Shown here: positions 37,779-38,103 of the stretch, piece after piece
Position numbering within the stretch: position 1 is the first letter of the stretch
How the letters are laid out: every line of letters begins with the position of its first letter
IMG/VR virus record: IMGVR_UViG_3300045996_003893
Location: 1 to 38,103 of that record
Origin: a virus
Strand: one strand, 5' to 3'
Length of the DNA: 38,103 nt
Program-made: the position numbers and the translations under genes
Notes under the pieces: generated by a model
What the model saw: the letters and a program-made list of their open reading frames with translations, nothing else
Database searches by the model: none
What the model was told of the DNA's origin: nothing

Positions 37779-38103
37779 GCGCCACCCGCCTGCGGCGCGG
37801 CCGCGGCCTCCGCCTCGGCGAGGCGGCGCATGTCCTCGAGCGCGTCGCGGTCGCTGGCATAGAAGCTGGGCACGCGCTCGAGCCCCGGGTCGGACGCCTG
37901 GTAGATCAGCGCGGCCGCCACGGCCGTGCTCGTCCGCTCCTCGAGCGCACGGCCGGCCTCGCCCGCCAGCGTCACCACCCAGCCGGCCCGGCAGTGCGTC
38001 GTCTCGCACGTGTGCCAGTTGCCCATGTTCAGCGCGCCCGGGCGGCTGGCCGCCGCGTACACGGCGCCGTGGATGGACGGGATGACGGGGACTCCCGCGC
38101 CGC
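37775..38103 (-). CDS. pentapeptide-repeat protein, C-terminal part (runs off the right edge)
   Basis: Enters from the right edge in frame with GAGVPVIPSIHGAVYAAASR, then MGNWHTCETTHCRAGWVVTL, LIYQASDP and FYASDRDALEDM. This is the C-terminal domain that commonly follows phage pentapeptide repeats. The left-edge gene (1-326) lacks its C-terminus and this lacks its N-terminus. A 4-nt overlap of ccgc gives one continuous frame of 651 nt. Confidence 0.8.
   Translation of the reverse strand, partial: GAGVPVIPSIHGAVYAAASRPGALNMGNWHTCETTHCRAGWVVTLAGEAGRALEERTSTAVAAALIYQASDPGLERVPSFYASDRDALEDMRRLAEAEAAAAPQAGGA

Overview
The window reads as one essentially complete genome (about 38.1 kb) of a temperate, long-tailed (siphovirus-type) phage with very high GC content. 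It holds an HK97-type head module, a tail module with a tape measure, a lysis pair, a replication and recombination module, a tyrosine integrase and a divergent repressor region. No bacterial housekeeping gene is present. The two window ends look like halves of one gene. The left edge holds the start and repeat part of a leftward pentapeptide-repeat gene, and the right edge holds a matching leftward C-terminal domain. The map is therefore probably circular, or cut inside a 15-bp tandem repeat. The integrase and a candidate attP lie in mid-window, so this is the free or circularised form rather than a prophage read from attL to attR. The host is probably a high-GC Gram-negative: two small proteins carry lipoprotein signals. 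Gemmatimonadota is only a guess from style.

Layout. (1) 0.65-1.25 kb, immunity region: a leftward HTH gene and a rightward XRE-type repressor diverge from a roughly 100-bp promoter/operator region with 10-bp repeats. (2) 1.2-5.8 kb, rightward accessory and lysogeny-type genes: repressor, TPR protein, twin Gly-rich micro-proteins and three hypothetical or HTH genes. This block contains a consensus promoter over a 23-bp palindrome, and one small lipoprotein gene points leftward. It ends at a strong bidirectional hairpin (5875-5916). (3) 6.0-24.0 kb, leftward late genes, read from the right: portal-MuF fusion, prohead protease, capsid, connectors, tail tube, tail chaperones, tape measure, tail tip, fibre, holin, endolysin. 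One lipoprotein gene (13255-13743) with its own promoter sits on the opposite strand inside this block. (4) 24.2-30 kb, leftward: small Zn-ribbon protein, large and small terminase, a replication initiator with an iteron array inside its coding sequence, a Dam-type methylase and a metallopeptidase. (5) 29.9-31.5 kb: attP-like region and integrase. (6) 31.5-38.1 kb and on through the window join to 1.13 kb: a compact early operon of small genes with 1-11 nt overlaps. It includes a VRR-NUC nuclease, a PAPS-reductase-like protein with a triplicated motif, an annealase-like protein with an SSB-like C-tail, and the pentapeptide protein.

How it works together (inference). The repressor at 1231 would silence the leftward early promoter at 1187-1215. 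After induction, transcription runs left through 847, 323 and the pentapeptide gene, across the window join, and down through the recombination, integrase, replication and terminase genes. Late expression of the head and tail-tip modules may be gated by two near-identical leader/terminator elements, at 13062-13124 and 23971-24030, each just upstream of a module start. No DNA polymerase, primase or helicase was recognised, so replication probably relies on host enzymes recruited at the iteron origin.
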